From Alteromonas sp. KC3 (lineage in GTDB: Bacteria; Pseudomonadota; Gammaproteobacteria; Enterobacterales; Alteromonadaceae): a DNA stretch of 64,000 bases. The stretch covers positions 1,302,001 through 1,366,000 of the forward strand of contig NZ_AP024235.1 of the NCBI RefSeq assembly GCF_016756315.1, written 5' to 3'. A program made the translations under genes and the position numbers. The notes below the pieces were generated by a model. It was not told where the DNA came from. It saw only the letters and a list, made by a program, of their open reading frames with translations, and ran no database searches. This document shows positions 7,722-17,350 of this stretch, piece after piece; position 1 is the stretch's first letter; each line of letters begins with the position of its first letter.

Positions 7722-10310
7722 ATGAATACATCCTTGTCTTTATTGACCAAAAACGTGCGCGGCGTACTAGCTGCATCAGCTGCGTTTTCAGTAATGGCTA
7801 CGGCACCAGTCTACGCGCAAGAAGCAGAAGACAGTGCTAAAGCTGAAGATTATGAGCAAATAGCGGTAGTAGGCTCTCGTGCAGCGCCTCGTTCAGTTGC
7901 TGATTCAGCAGTACCAATTGACATTATTTCAGACGAAGAGTTTAAGCAGCAGGGTGCCACTGATATGGTATCTATGATGCAAACCGTTGTTCCTTCGTTC
8001 AACGTTAACGACCAGCCAATCAACGATGCATCAACACTAGTTCGTCCAGCTAACCTTCGCGGTATGGCGTCGGACCACACGTTGGTATTGGTAAATGGTA
8101 AACGTCGCCACCGTTCTGCGGTAATTACGTTCTTGGGTGGTGGTTTGTCTGATGGTGCTCAAGGCCCTGATATTTCAGTTATTCCAGCAGCAGCATTAAA
8201 GCAAGTAGAAGTACTACGTGACGGTGCAGCGGCTCAGTACGGTTCTGATGCTATCGCTGGTGTAATCAACTTCGTGCTGAATGATGCGTCTGAAGGCGGT
8301 TCATTTGAAGCTCGCTATGGTTCATATTACGAAGGCGACGGCGACATGATTCAGATGGCGGGTAACATTGGCCTACCACTATCTGACAAAGGTTTTGTTA
8401 ATTTATCTGCGGAATACCGTACAGCAGACGACACGTCGCGTAGTGTTCAGCGTGCAGATGCTGCTGGTCTGATTGACGCGGGCAACACGTTTGTTGCTGA
8501 CCCTGCGCAAATCTGGGGTTCTCCTGAAATTAAACACGACATCAAGTTATTCGCCAACCTAGGGTTAGAGCTATCTAACACTGCGGAAGCATACATGTTT
8601 GGTAACTTTGCTGAGCGTGAAGTTGAAGGTGGTTTCTATTTTCGTAACCCTCACAACCGTGGCGGTGTAAACGACGGTGGTACAAACGAAGCAGGCGAAC
8701 AACTATTACTTGTTGGCGACTTAACAGGCGATATGTCGGGTAACTGTCCAACAGATATCGTAGTAGGGGACAACGTTTTAGAAAACCCGCGTTACATTAA
8801 CGAAGTTCAGAATAACCCTGACTGTTTCGCGTTTAACGAAATTCTACCTGGCGGTTTCACACCACGTTTTGGTGGTACAGTAACTGACATGTCGTTGGTA
8901 TTCGGTACACGAGGCGAGCTAGACAATGATATCACCTATGACGTGAGCTTAAACTTAGGCCAAAACGAAGTTGATTTTGCTATTAGCAACACTATCAACC
9001 CGTCGTTAGGTCCAGATACACCGTTTGAGTTCAGCCCTGGTCGATACACGCAATCTGAACAAACGCTTGATATTGATTTTACAAAACCGTTCGATATTGG
9101 TTTATACGAACCGCTATTCGTTGCAACAGGTTTCCAGTATAGAAACGAAAGTTACGAAAGCTTTGCTGGCGATACTGCATCTTATGAAATAGGTCCGTTG
9201 GCGACACAAGGTTTTGGCATTGGCTCAAATGGTTTCCCTGGCTTAGCGGCCAATAGTCAAGGCCGTGTGTCGCGCAACAACATTGCGCTTTACATCGATG
9301 CAGAAGCCTATATCACTGAAAACTTCATGCTTGCTGGTGCATTGCGTTATGAAGATTTCTCTGACTTTGGTGACACCACAAAAGGTAAAATTGCATTCCG
9401 CTGGCAGGCCCTTGAAAACATCGCGTTCCGTGGTGCGTTCTCTACAGGCTTTAAAGCACCAACACTTGGTCAAAGCAACGTACGTAACGTTACTACAGCA
9501 TTCGGTACTGGCGGCCAGTTGATTGACCGTGCAACGCTTCCTCCAACGGATCCAGTGTCTCAACTTAAAGGTGGTGAGCAGTTAACACCTGAAGAGTCTG
9601 AGAGCATCACATTCGGTGTTGTTGCTGACTTCGATAATGGTCTGTTCATTACCGCTGACTACTACAACATTGAGCTAACTGACCGTATTAGTACAGCGTC
9701 GGGTATTGCACTGACTGAAGAAGATATTGCTACGTTACTTGCTCAAGGTATCAGCGATGCATCTAGCTTCTCTGAAATCAGCTTCTTCACCAACGATTTT
9801 GACACTACAACCGAAGGTGTTGATGTTGTAGCAAACTATTCGATGGATATGATGGGCGGTGAAACCAAGTTCTCACTTGCATATAACTGGACATCGACAG
9901 AAGTTGACCGCGCGTCGGATAATATCTCTGACTTCCGTATTCGCATGCTAGAAGACAACCTTCCAGCAGTACGTTACAGTGCAACGGCCAACCACACGAA
10001 TGGCGACTGGCGTTTCCTTGCGCGAATGAACTACTACGGTAGCATCTTCGAAGATCACCTAGATTCTGCATTGCCAATTGACAAAGTAGGTTCTGAAATT
10101 ACGTTCGACTTTGAAGTGGCATATAACTTCACTGAAGAGTTTACAGTAACTGTAGGTGCGAAGAACGCGTTTGATGAATACCCTGACGAAAACAATACTG
10201 ATGCAGGTGGTATCACCTATGCACAGATTGCTGGCTCAGCGTATCCGACAACATCACCTATCGGTATCAACGGTGGGTTCTATTACCTAAGAGGTGTTTA
10301 CACTTTCTAA
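7722..10310 (+). CDS. TonB-dependent receptor without STN domain
   Basis: An outer-membrane TonB-dependent receptor of about 862 residues. Residues 1-32 form a signal peptide ending in APVYA. A TonB-box-like EQIAVVG follows near residue 46, then the plug domain (SDAIAGVINFVL near residue 185) and a 22-strand-type barrel ending in Phe. ATG 7722 is chosen over TTG 7671 because it places the signal peptide correctly and has a GGGAAA site. The plug is strikingly similar to that of the receptor at 12262-15243, including PINDAS, LVRPANLRGM and GKRRHRSAVITFLGGGLSDG. The ligand is unknown; the adjacent sigma/FecR genes suggest induction by that pair. Confidence 0.9.
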   Translation: MNTSLSLLTKNVRGVLAASAAFSVMATAPVYAQEAEDSAKAEDYEQIAVVGSRAAPRSVADSAVPIDIISDEEFKQQGATDMVSMMQTVVPSFNVNDQPINDASTLVRPANLRGMASDHTLVLVNGKRRHRSAVITFLGGGLSDGAQGPDISVIPAAALKQVEVLRDGAAAQYGSDAIAGVINFVLNDASEGGSFEARYGSYYEGDGDMIQMAGNIGLPLSDKGFVNLSAEYRTADDTSRSVQRADAAGLIDAGNTFVADPAQIWGSPEIKHDIKLFANLGLELSNTAEAYMFGNFAEREVEGGFYFRNPHNRGGVNDGGTNEAGEQLLLVGDLTGDMSGNCPTDIVVGDNVLENPRYINEVQNNPDCFAFNEILPGGFTPRFGGTVTDMSLVFGTRGELDNDITYDVSLNLGQNEVDFAISNTINPSLGPDTPFEFSPGRYTQSEQTLDIDFTKPFDIGLYEPLFVATGFQYRNESYESFAGDTASYEIGPLATQGFGIGSNGFPGLAANSQGRVSRNNIALYIDAEAYITENFMLAGALRYEDFSDFGDTTKGKIAFRWQALENIAFRGAFSTGFKAPTLGQSNVRNVTTAFGTGGQLIDRATLPPTDPVSQLKGGEQLTPEESESITFGVVADFDNGLFITADYYNIELTDRISTASGIALTEEDIATLLAQGISDASSFSEISFFTNDFDTTTEGVDVVANYSMDMMGGETKFSLAYNWTSTEVDRASDNISDFRIRMLEDNLPAVRYSATANHTNGDWRFLARMNYYGSIFEDHLDSALPIDKVGSEITFDFEVAYNFTEEFTVTVGAKNAFDEYPDENNTDAGGITYAQIAGSAYPTTSPIGINGGFYYLRGVYTF

Positions 10311-10318
10311 GTAATAGC

Positions 10319-10346
10319 AAGGGGGCTTAGGCCCCCTTATATATTT
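10319..10346 (+). terminator. Receptor 1 intrinsic terminator
   Basis: AAGGGGGC (10319-10326) pairs perfectly with GCCCCCTT (10331-10338) around a 4-nt loop, followed by ATATATTTT. It separates receptor 1 from the sigma-factor gene. Confidence 0.85.
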
Positions 10347-10408
10347 TCGGCCTATGTTTGCGTAATAGCTGCCGATAAAAACGTGAAAAAAAACCAAAAC
10401 ATGGCATT

Positions 10409-11014
10409 ATGAATGCCGTTGTAAGCAAATCGAAACACAAACATTTTAAAATTATGACGAGAAAGTCGACAGTAGCTGAAACCTTTTTAAAATACCGCTC
10501 GAAATTAATGCGCGCGGTAGGTTCTATTGTTGGCGCCGACGACATTGAGGATATCGTTCAAGAAGCTTTCATAAAAAGCTACGAGGCGGAATTAAAACAA
10601 GAAATACAGTACGAGCGTACTTACATGCTCAAGACAGCGCGCAACTTGGCGCTGAATCATATTGCTAAAGCGGAAAATAAAAATAAGCAACCGTTAGATG
10701 ATATGGATAATTTGCCATACGAATTAGTAGGGCACAGTTTAGAAAAAAATGTAGAGAGCAAAGAGCGCTTTATTCACTTTTGCCGAGCCACAGATACGTT
10801 GTCTGCGGATGTAAAACGCGTCTTTCTTCTTAAAAAAGTGTATGGCATGCGACAGAAAGAGATTGCTGAACTTGTGGGGCTAAGTGAAAGCACAGTCGAA
10901 AAGCATGTCGCCAAAGGTTTAATGATGTGCTCAAGGTATCTTGCCGAGCTGTCAAAAGACAGTGAAATCCCCCGTGTCACTGCCAATGCGACTCAGGACA
11001 TAAGCCGTAGTTAA
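10409..11014 (+). CDS. FecI-type ECF sigma factor
   Basis: A sigma-70 family factor of the extracytoplasmic function class, 201 residues from ATG 10409 or 186 from ATG 10454; neither start has a clear ribosome site. Region 2 contains GADDIEDIVQEAFIKSY (about residues 42-58) and the ARNLALNHI helix. Region 4 has the helix-turn-helix MRQKEIAELVGLSESTVEKH (about 148-167). It is separated by 1 bp from the fecR-like gene, the classic FecIR layout, and is flanked by two receptor genes. It probably directs transcription of one or both receptors on a signal relayed by the FecR protein. Confidence 0.92.
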   Translation: MNAVVSKSKHKHFKIMTRKSTVAETFLKYRSKLMRAVGSIVGADDIEDIVQEAFIKSYEAELKQEIQYERTYMLKTARNLALNHIAKAENKNKQPLDDMDNLPYELVGHSLEKNVESKERFIHFCRATDTLSADVKRVFLLKKVYGMRQKEIAELVGLSESTVEKHVAKGLMMCSRYLAELSKDSEIPRVTANATQDISRS

Positions 11015-11015
11015 C

Positions 11016-12068
11016 ATGAACAATATTCGCCAGTTTTCCAGCAAAGAAGATATCCAAGAGCAGGCATGCTTGTGGGTGAGTCGTCTCGACCGCGGTTTGC
11101 ACGACGAAGAGAAAAATCAGTTAGACGAGTGGTTAACCGAGAGCAACTCGCACCGTCAAGCGCTGCTAGATGCCGCAAGCCTGTGGGATGATATGTCGGT
11201 ATTAAACGAATTGAGTGGTTTGTTCCCACAATCTCATACGCGCGGAGCAAAACAGCACAAAGGTATGGCTAAGCAAATGATGTGGGGAATGGCCGCTACA
11301 TTCTTTGTTATGGCTGTGGCGCTAAGTGTTATTGTTCAGCGCACTTGGTTTGAATCTGCGCCACAGTTCGCCAATATCAGCGAGAAAGTACAGACCGGAG
11401 TAGGGGAGCAGAAAAATGTTGTTTTGGCTGATGGATCCAAACTTCATTTAAACACCAATTCTATTGTCACTGTCGATTTTAGCTCAAATGCACGTAACAT
11501 CGTGTTGTTGCGGGGTGAGGCGCATTTTGAAGTTGCCCATGATAAGCAGCGCCCCTTCTCTGTTACGGCTGGTAGCAATACGGTGACTGCGGTAGGCACA
11601 GCGTTCAACATGCAATATGTAGATGATAATGCATTCGAACTTGTTGTGACTGAGGGTAAAGTATTAGTGAAAGATCGCTTCAGTACCTCGTCCAATGACC
11701 TGCTTTTTGGCAAGAAGTCGATTACTGAAGAAGGCCTCTTGATGTTCGCTGGAGAGAAAGCGACGGTTCAAGGCAAAGTCGAGGCTCGTGAGAACCTGTC
11801 TCAAAACGATATTGATGATGATTTGGCATGGCAGCAGGGCATGATTGTATTCAAAGGCGAGCCGCTCGAAGCTGTTCTAGCCGAAATAGGTCGTTATACG
11901 CCAATGAGGTTTAGTATTTCAGATGAAAGCTTACGCAAGCGCCGTGTTGCAGGTTACTTCAAAGTAGGTGACATTGACGGTCTATTGTCTGCACTTAAAA
12001 GCAGTTTTAGTATTGAGCATGAGAGAATAACTGAAAATAGTATCCAGCTTACAGCTGTAAAAGGTTAA
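11016..12068 (+). CDS. FecR-type anti-sigma/signal transducer
   Basis: A 350-residue FecR family protein. The N-terminal DUF4880-like cytoplasmic part (CLWVSRLDRGLHDEEKNQL, LTESNSHRQALLDAASLWDD) should contact the sigma factor. One membrane helix lies near residues 87-108. The periplasmic FecR domain carries LADGSKLHLNTNS and RGEAHFEVAHD. A C-terminal STN-like segment (KGEPLEAVLAEIGRYTPMRF, about 285-345) could dock with the receptor. It starts 1 bp after the sigma gene, so the two are co-transcribed. It is expected to relay occupancy of the STN receptor downstream to the sigma factor. Confidence 0.92.
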   Translation: MNNIRQFSSKEDIQEQACLWVSRLDRGLHDEEKNQLDEWLTESNSHRQALLDAASLWDDMSVLNELSGLFPQSHTRGAKQHKGMAKQMMWGMAATFFVMAVALSVIVQRTWFESAPQFANISEKVQTGVGEQKNVVLADGSKLHLNTNSIVTVDFSSNARNIVLLRGEAHFEVAHDKQRPFSVTAGSNTVTAVGTAFNMQYVDDNAFELVVTEGKVLVKDRFSTSSNDLLFGKKSITEEGLLMFAGEKATVQGKVEARENLSQNDIDDDLAWQQGMIVFKGEPLEAVLAEIGRYTPMRFSISDESLRKRRVAGYFKVGDIDGLLSALKSSFSIEHERITENSIQLTAVKG

Positions 12069-12069
12069 A

Positions 12070-12094
12070 GGCGCCTGAAAACAAGGCGTTTTTT
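12070..12094 (+). terminator. fecR-like gene intrinsic terminator
   Basis: CGCCT (12072-12076) pairs with AGGCG (12084-12088), with a flanking G-T pair, followed by six T. It lies just after the fecR stop, so receptor 2 probably has its own promoter. Confidence 0.7.
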
Positions 12095-12261
12095 GGCCAT
12101 TCTTGGTTGGCATTCTTAGTTGCCATAGTGTCGACTAATGTGACAATATAATTAAAATAATAAGCACACCGATTTTACTCTTGCGACATAGCAATATTGC
12201 AAAATACAAGCAATTAATAGCGCATACTGTCAGCCCGATTTCAGGAAGAAATGGGGCTAGC

Positions 12262-15243
12262 GTGTGCTCGTCGCGTAATATTCCGCTCACCACCGCAAAA
12301 TACAGTCAAACGCAGAATAGGAAAACAAATCGCATTTTGCCTTTGTTGGCTTCTCTTGTTTGTCTAAGCTCGGCTCATAGTGCGTTTTCACAGCAAATAC
12401 AGGGCACAGATTCACCTTCGACTCAGAGCAACGCTTTTTCTTTCTCTATACCCGCGCAAGATGCTAATGAAGCGCTCACAGAATTGGCGAAACAAGCGAA
12501 TACCACGTTGTTGTTCCCGTTTGATTTGGCTAAGCGTGTAAAAACTAATGCACTTGAGGGCACTTTTACACTTAATGAAGCACTCGTTCAGCTTTTAGAA
12601 GGAACTGAACTTGCTGTTGTAACTGATGAGTCTGGGGCACTTAGTATACGATCTCGCGCGTCGTTGGTTGCAGAGGCTCCCCAAAAAAAGGAAGAAGAGT
12701 CAGCGCCTGAAGACACGGGTAACGCACTAGAGAAAATTGCCGTGGTAGGAACAAGAAGCGCTCCTAGAAGTGTCGTCGACTCACCTGTCCCACTCGATAT
12801 TATCGGATCGCAAGCGCTGAGTTCTCAGGGCAATGCGGATGTGCTTGCGATGTTAAGTGTTATGGTGCCATCGCTCAACGTTAACGACCAGCCTATCAAC
12901 GATGCAAGTAGTTTGGTTAGGCCGGCTAATTTAAGAGGCATGTCGTCTGATCACACCTTATTGTTGCTAAATGGAAAGCGGCGTCATCGCTCTGCGGTTA
13001 TCACGTTTCTTGGCGGTGGCCTATCGGATGGTGCACAGGGGCCAGACATATCGGTCATTCCAGCTTATGCGTTACAGCAAGTGGAAGTATTAAGAGATGG
13101 CGCGTCAGCTCAATACGGTTCTGACGCCATCGCTGGTGTAATCAACTTTGTATTAAAAGATGATAATCATGGCGGCAGCATTGCACTTCGTAGCGGACTT
13201 TATAGCGAAGGCGATGGTGAACTGGTTCAATTCCAAGGCAACAAAGGTTTTGCTCTAGGTGATAATGGCTTTATTAACGCTACTGTTGAATACCGTCAAC
13301 AAAAAGGTACATCTCGCTCCGTTCAACGGGATGATGCTGCTGAACTCATTGCCGAGGGCAACAATTTTATCTCAAGTCCTTCCCAAATATGGGGGGCACT
13401 TGATGTTAATGAAGATATTAAGTTTGCCGTCAACTCAGGTATAACACTCGCGTCTGGAAGCGAACTGTACAGTTTTGCCACAGGGGCTCAGCGCGATATT
13501 GAGGGAGGCTTTTATTTTAGAAACCCACAAACGCGAGAAGGGGTATTTAGCCGAACCGATAGCACCACTGGCGAAAGACGTCTCATTGTGGCTGATTTAG
13601 ATGGGCTTGATAATGGTATTACCTGCCCATCAATTACGTTAGGCAATGCCAATGTGTTGAGCGACCCTAACTACTTACTTATTGCCGACAATTCAACAGC
13701 ACTTGGCGCGAATTGTTTCGCCTTTAACGAATGGTTTCCTGGTGGGTTTACCCCGCGCTTTGGCGGTACGATAACTGACGGCGCAATTGTGTTTGGTATG
13801 CGTAAAGAACTGTCCCAAGGCTGGGCAATGGACGCAAGTGCGACACTGGGTTACAGCGATATAGAATATACAATTGCAAATACCGTAAATCCGTCACTGG
13901 GCCCTCAGTCTCCTACTGAGTTTTCTCCTGGCAGTGTGTCGCAAGTGGAGCGAACGGTAAACCTAGATTTTGCCAAGCTTATTCAAACTATTTTTGATGA
14001 TCCTGTCAGTATCGCGGTGGGCTTAGAGTGGCGCAAAGAAACGTATTTTCAAAAAGCTGGTGATGAAGCTAGTTATATTGCTGGGCCCTTCGCGCTAGAG
14101 CCACCACTTGGTCTTGTTCAAGGATTTTCTATTGGCTCCAATGGCTTCCCAGGATACCAACCACAATCAGCAGGGCATTGGAGTCGAAATAATTGGGCCC
14201 TATATGCGGATATGGAGTTCTATTTAACAGAAGCATGGCAGTTCGCTGTGGCAACCCGTGTCGAGCACTTTAGTGATTTTGGGTCAACGTTTGATGGCAA
14301 GCTTAGTACGCGCTACAAAATCGACGATAGGTTTGCACTACGTGGGTCAATAAACACTGGTTTCAAAGCGCCTACTGTGGGGCAAAGTAATGTAATTAAT
14401 GTAACTACCGCTTATGGATTAAATGGCTTAGAGGACCAAGCTACTCTTCCACCAACCGATCTGATATCTATTCAGCTTGGTGCGACACCATTAACGCCTG
14501 AGGAGTCAGTTAACTTTAGTTTAGGTGGTGTAATGCAATTTAATGAGCAATTCTTTGCCACTATCGACTACTTTAATATTCGCTTGACCGATCGCATCAG
14601 TACAACATCGGCGATCCCTCTGACAGAACAGGACATCAACGCCCTGATTGCTCAAGGTCGTCCTGATGCTGTGAAATACAATGCTGCAAAATATTTCACT
14701 AACGATTTTGACACACGCACCCAAGGTATTGACGTTGTAGTGAACTACGGATTTGCTCTAAATGATTGGCAAAATACACTACTTTTAGCCTACAACTGGA
14801 CTGACACTCAGGTAGAGCGCGTTACGCTGTACCCCGCGCTAATCGACGGAGTTATTTCTATGCAGCCCAACCTTACCGGCGCGCGCATTCGCATGTTAGA
14901 AGATAACTTACCCGCGCATCGAGGTAACATTACGCTTGAACAGATTAAAGGCAAATGGGCCTTTACGTGGCGTCTCAATTATTATGGCGAGTTTTACGAA
15001 GACCACCTAGATGCATCGGCGGGTATGGATATTGTAGGTGGCGCACTTACTACCTTCGATGCTCAAGTCGCTTGGCAGCTCAGTGAAAGCGTACGTGCAA
15101 CATTAGGGGCACAGAACTTATTTGATTCGCTTCCAGATGTAAATCCGTTTAGCGGTGAAGTTGGTGCTTTGTATCCACCTACGTCGCCAAGTGGCATCAA
15201 TGGTGCGTTTTACTATTTAGGGTTGGAGTATAACTTTAAGTAG
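12262..15243 (+). CDS. TonB-dependent receptor with STN domain (FecA type)
   Basis: An outer-membrane transducer, about 993 residues from GTG 12262. No in-frame ATG exists before the signal peptide; the frame is open back to 12139 and TTG 12181 is an alternative start without a ribosome site. A signal peptide ends at SAFSQ (about residue 43). An STN (secretin/TonB N-terminal) domain follows at about 59-128 (SIPAQDANEALTELAKQANT). Then come EKIAVVG, a TonB-box-like motif, the plug and a barrel ending YNFK. Only this receptor has the STN domain that would touch FecR. Its plug closely matches receptor 1 in protein but differs widely in codons. The ligand is unknown. Confidence 0.88.
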   Translation: MCSSRNIPLTTAKYSQTQNRKTNRILPLLASLVCLSSAHSAFSQQIQGTDSPSTQSNAFSFSIPAQDANEALTELAKQANTTLLFPFDLAKRVKTNALEGTFTLNEALVQLLEGTELAVVTDESGALSIRSRASLVAEAPQKKEEESAPEDTGNALEKIAVVGTRSAPRSVVDSPVPLDIIGSQALSSQGNADVLAMLSVMVPSLNVNDQPINDASSLVRPANLRGMSSDHTLLLLNGKRRHRSAVITFLGGGLSDGAQGPDISVIPAYALQQVEVLRDGASAQYGSDAIAGVINFVLKDDNHGGSIALRSGLYSEGDGELVQFQGNKGFALGDNGFINATVEYRQQKGTSRSVQRDDAAELIAEGNNFISSPSQIWGALDVNEDIKFAVNSGITLASGSELYSFATGAQRDIEGGFYFRNPQTREGVFSRTDSTTGERRLIVADLDGLDNGITCPSITLGNANVLSDPNYLLIADNSTALGANCFAFNEWFPGGFTPRFGGTITDGAIVFGMRKELSQGWAMDASATLGYSDIEYTIANTVNPSLGPQSPTEFSPGSVSQVERTVNLDFAKLIQTIFDDPVSIAVGLEWRKETYFQKAGDEASYIAGPFALEPPLGLVQGFSIGSNGFPGYQPQSAGHWSRNNWALYADMEFYLTEAWQFAVATRVEHFSDFGSTFDGKLSTRYKIDDRFALRGSINTGFKAPTVGQSNVINVTTAYGLNGLEDQATLPPTDLISIQLGATPLTPEESVNFSLGGVMQFNEQFFATIDYFNIRLTDRISTTSAIPLTEQDINALIAQGRPDAVKYNAAKYFTNDFDTRTQGIDVVVNYGFALNDWQNTLLLAYNWTDTQVERVTLYPALIDGVISMQPNLTGARIRMLEDNLPAHRGNITLEQIKGKWAFTWRLNYYGEFYEDHLDASAGMDIVGGALTTFDAQVAWQLSESVRATLGAQNLFDSLPDVNPFSGEVGALYPPTSPSGINGAFYYLGLEYNFK

Positions 15244-15339
15244 TTACAAATAGTGGCAAACGCTAGCAGTGACACCAGAAATTTGGCATTTTTATAGAAA
15301 TGAAAGCGTTTGAAAAAATAGCGCGGAATAAGGTATTAA

Positions 15340-15534
15340 TTAACCCACATCTTTGAAAAGAGATTCATCGATGATTGTCTGGTCGATAATCTGTTGTGCC
15401 ATTTGAATGCACTTTCCACATTGTGAACCAAGCTCTAAGTGCTGACGTAACTCACGCATATTTCCCACGCCATTCTCTTCAACAGCTGCGCGAATGCTTT
15501 TATCAGTTACCCCGTAACACATACAAACAAACAT
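15340..15534 (-). CDS. bfd: Bacterioferritin-associated ferredoxin
   Basis: A 64-residue [2Fe-2S] Bfd protein, which reduces bacterioferritin so that stored iron can be released. The four cluster cysteines are visible as CMC near the start and CGKC in GSQCGKCIQMA. ATG 15534 (MFVCMCYGVTDK) is preceded by a GGAG site 9 nt away; a longer frame starting at 15582 would run through the Fur box. The upstream promoter is overlapped by a Fur box, so expression should rise when iron is short. Confidence 0.92.
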   Translation of the reverse strand: MFVCMCYGVTDKSIRAAVEENGVGNMRELRQHLELGSQCGKCIQMAQQIIDQTIIDESLFKDVG

Positions 15535-15560
15535 TAAAACGTACTCCAAATGAATCTGTA

Positions 15561-15583
15561 AATGATAATAATTGTTATTCATC
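15561..15583. promoter_or_regulatory. Fur box over the bfd promoter
   Basis: TGATAATAATTGTTATTCA (15563-15581) closely resembles the Fur consensus, with 7-1-7 symmetry TGATAAT-A-ATTGTTA. It covers the -10 element of the bfd promoter and lies 27-50 bp upstream of the start codon. Confidence 0.75.
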
Positions 15584-15593
15584 TGTTTGGCAA
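15565..15593 (-). promoter_or_regulatory. bfd sigma-70 promoter
   Basis: On the minus strand TTGCCA (-35, complement of 15588-15593) and TATTAT (-10, complement of 15565-15570) are separated by 17 bp. The overlapping Fur box fits iron repression. Confidence 0.7.
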
Positions 15594-15825
15594 GTAAAGT
15601 TTGTGGGGCGAGATAAATTTAATTTTTGAGTGAGAAGTGTACAGTCATTCTGGTACATAACGCTTATTTGATTGAAATTGGTACGATCAGTAAAAAAAGA
15701 TACGTTTTCATGTTGTTATTTTAGGTTTTGGACCTATAACCCAATCATCAAAATTTTATTTCAAAAAGTGGCCATGCTATTTGGCCGCTTCTTATTATTA
15801 CAATCCAATTTAAATGGAGAGACTC

Positions 15826-16431
15826 ATGAGTGTACTAGTAGGCCGTCAAGCGCCAGATTTTACTGCTGCAGCAGTGTTGGGAAGTGGTGAAATCGTTGAC
15901 TCATTCACGCTAAGTGAAGCTATCAAAGGTAAAAAAGCGGTTGTTTTCTTTTACCCACTAGATTTTACGTTTGTATGCCCATCTGAACTTATTGCTTTCG
16001 ATAAGCGTTTTGACGAATTCAAAAAGCGCGGTGTTGAAGTGATTGGTGTATCAATCGATTCTCAGTTCTCTCACAATGCGTGGAGAAATACACCAGTAAA
16101 CCAAGGTGGTATTGGTCCAGTTAAATACACATTGGTTGCTGATGTTAAGCACGAAATCTGTCAAGCATATGACGTAGAGCACCCAGAAGATGGCGTAGCG
16201 TTCCGCGGCTCTTTCCTAATTGACGAAGATGGTCTTGTACGTCATCAAGTTGTGAACGATCTTCCACTTGGTCGTAACGTTGACGAAATGCTACGCATGG
16301 TTGATGCATTAGCGTTCCACCAAGAGCACGGTGAAGTATGTCCAGCGGGTTGGACTGAAGGTAAAGCGGGTATGGATGCATCACCTGAAGGTGTAGCTAA
16401 GTACTTGTCTGAAGAAGCTGATAAACTATAA
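15826..16431 (+). CDS. Typical 2-Cys peroxiredoxin (AhpC/TSA)
   Basis: A 201-residue peroxiredoxin that reduces hydrogen peroxide and organic peroxides in the cytoplasm. The peroxidatic cysteine is in DFTFVCPSE (about residue 50) and the resolving cysteine in GEVCPAGW (about 171). A GGIG motif is present, but no C-terminal YF motif follows, which is usual of bacterial enzymes resistant to over-oxidation. ATG 15826 (MSVLVGRQAPDF) has a GGAGA site; ATG 15814 would precede that site. The electron donor is not shown: no ahpF lies nearby. It is divergent from bfd and converges on rnt. Confidence 0.93.
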   Translation: MSVLVGRQAPDFTAAAVLGSGEIVDSFTLSEAIKGKKAVVFFYPLDFTFVCPSELIAFDKRFDEFKKRGVEVIGVSIDSQFSHNAWRNTPVNQGGIGPVKYTLVADVKHEICQAYDVEHPEDGVAFRGSFLIDEDGLVRHQVVNDLPLGRNVDEMLRMVDALAFHQEHGEVCPAGWTEGKAGMDASPEGVAKYLSEEADKL

Positions 16432-16450
16432 GACAGCTTTTATAAAGATA

Positions 16451-16480
16451 AAAAAACAGCGCCTAATGGCGCTGTTTTTG
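16451..16480. terminator. Bidirectional terminator between prx and rnt
   Basis: AAAAACAGCGCC (16452-16463) and GGCGCTGTTTTT (16468-16479) form a perfect 12-bp stem with a 4-nt loop. It has T-runs in both directions and serves two convergent genes. Confidence 0.9.
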
Positions 16481-16511
16481 TTTGCGTTGTACTTTCTATA
16501 TTAGCGCGTAT

Positions 16512-17147
16512 TTACTCGCTTTCTGCTAATGGCCATCCACCGAGCGCTTTATACCTATTCACCATAAAGCAAAACAATTCAGTGGTTTTTTGCGCGTCAT
16601 ATAGCGCACTATGCGCTTCGTTTTGGTCAAAGGCTATTCCTGCTGCACGACACGCTTTCACTAACACCGTTTGACCTAAGGCCAAACCAGCCAGACTGGT
16701 GGTATCGAAAGATACGAAGGGGTGAAAAGGTGTACGCTTGATATTAGAACGCTCAATCGCCGCATTCACAAAACTCTGATCGAACGTTGCGTTGTGCGCG
16801 ACAATCACAGAACGTTGGCAATCGGCATTTTTCTGCGCTTTTCTAATGCCTTTGCACAAGGCTTTCATTGCATCGCTTTCGGCGATGGCACCGCGCAGTG
16901 CACAGTGAGGATCAATACCATTAAACTCCAACGCGGCAGGCTCTAGATTGGCTCCTTCGAAGGGGTCTATATGATAGTGAAAGGTTTCGTCAGGATGCAA
17001 AATACCATTTTCATCCATTTTTACCGTCACCGCCGCGAGCTCAAGTAATGCATCTGTACCGGCATTGAACCCAGCAGTTTCAACGTCGATAACTACGGGA
17101 AAGTAACCTCTAAAGCGATGAGAGAGTAAGGGCGGGTTTGAAGACAT
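16512..17147 (-). CDS. rnt: Ribonuclease T
   Basis: A 211-residue 3'-5' exoribonuclease of the DEDD family that trims tRNA and other stable RNA ends. Catalytic motifs are visible: DVET (about residue 22, Exo I), HNATFD (about 119, Exo II), and HSALYDA (about 181, Exo III). ATG 17147 ([17 protein letters not shown]) is preferred over ATG 17165, since family proteins begin close to the RFRG(F/Y)FP block. It is divergent from motY, a neighbourhood shared with vibrios. Confidence 0.94.
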   Translation of the reverse strand: MSSNPPLLSHRFRGYFPVVIDVETAGFNAGTDALLELAAVTVKMDENGILHPDETFHYHIDPFEGANLEPAALEFNGIDPHCALRGAIAESDAMKALCKGIRKAQKNADCQRSVIVAHNATFDQSFVNAAIERSNIKRTPFHPFVSFDTTSLAGLALGQTVLVKACRAAGIAFDQNEAHSALYDAQKTTELFCFMVNRYKALGGWPLAESE

Positions 17148-17350
17148 AAACACTCTTGAGAACAATATCGAATGAATGGGACGGAGAAGGCCACAATCGG
17201 GCTTTTCACCAGTCAGCTAAAGCCAAATTATCGCAAGGATAATTGCCAGTTGCCAGTTTGATTTTTCAGTAGCGCTTTTTTGTGCTGCTACATGCCATTT
17301 TGACGGGCATATAAAAGTGTAAAAAGTTGACCTGATGTAGATTTAATCAC

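Noticed and set aside
7544..7840. A 98-codon frame across the start of receptor 1
   Set aside because: It overlaps the signal peptide region in another frame and is rich in Arg and Ser without a ribosome site.
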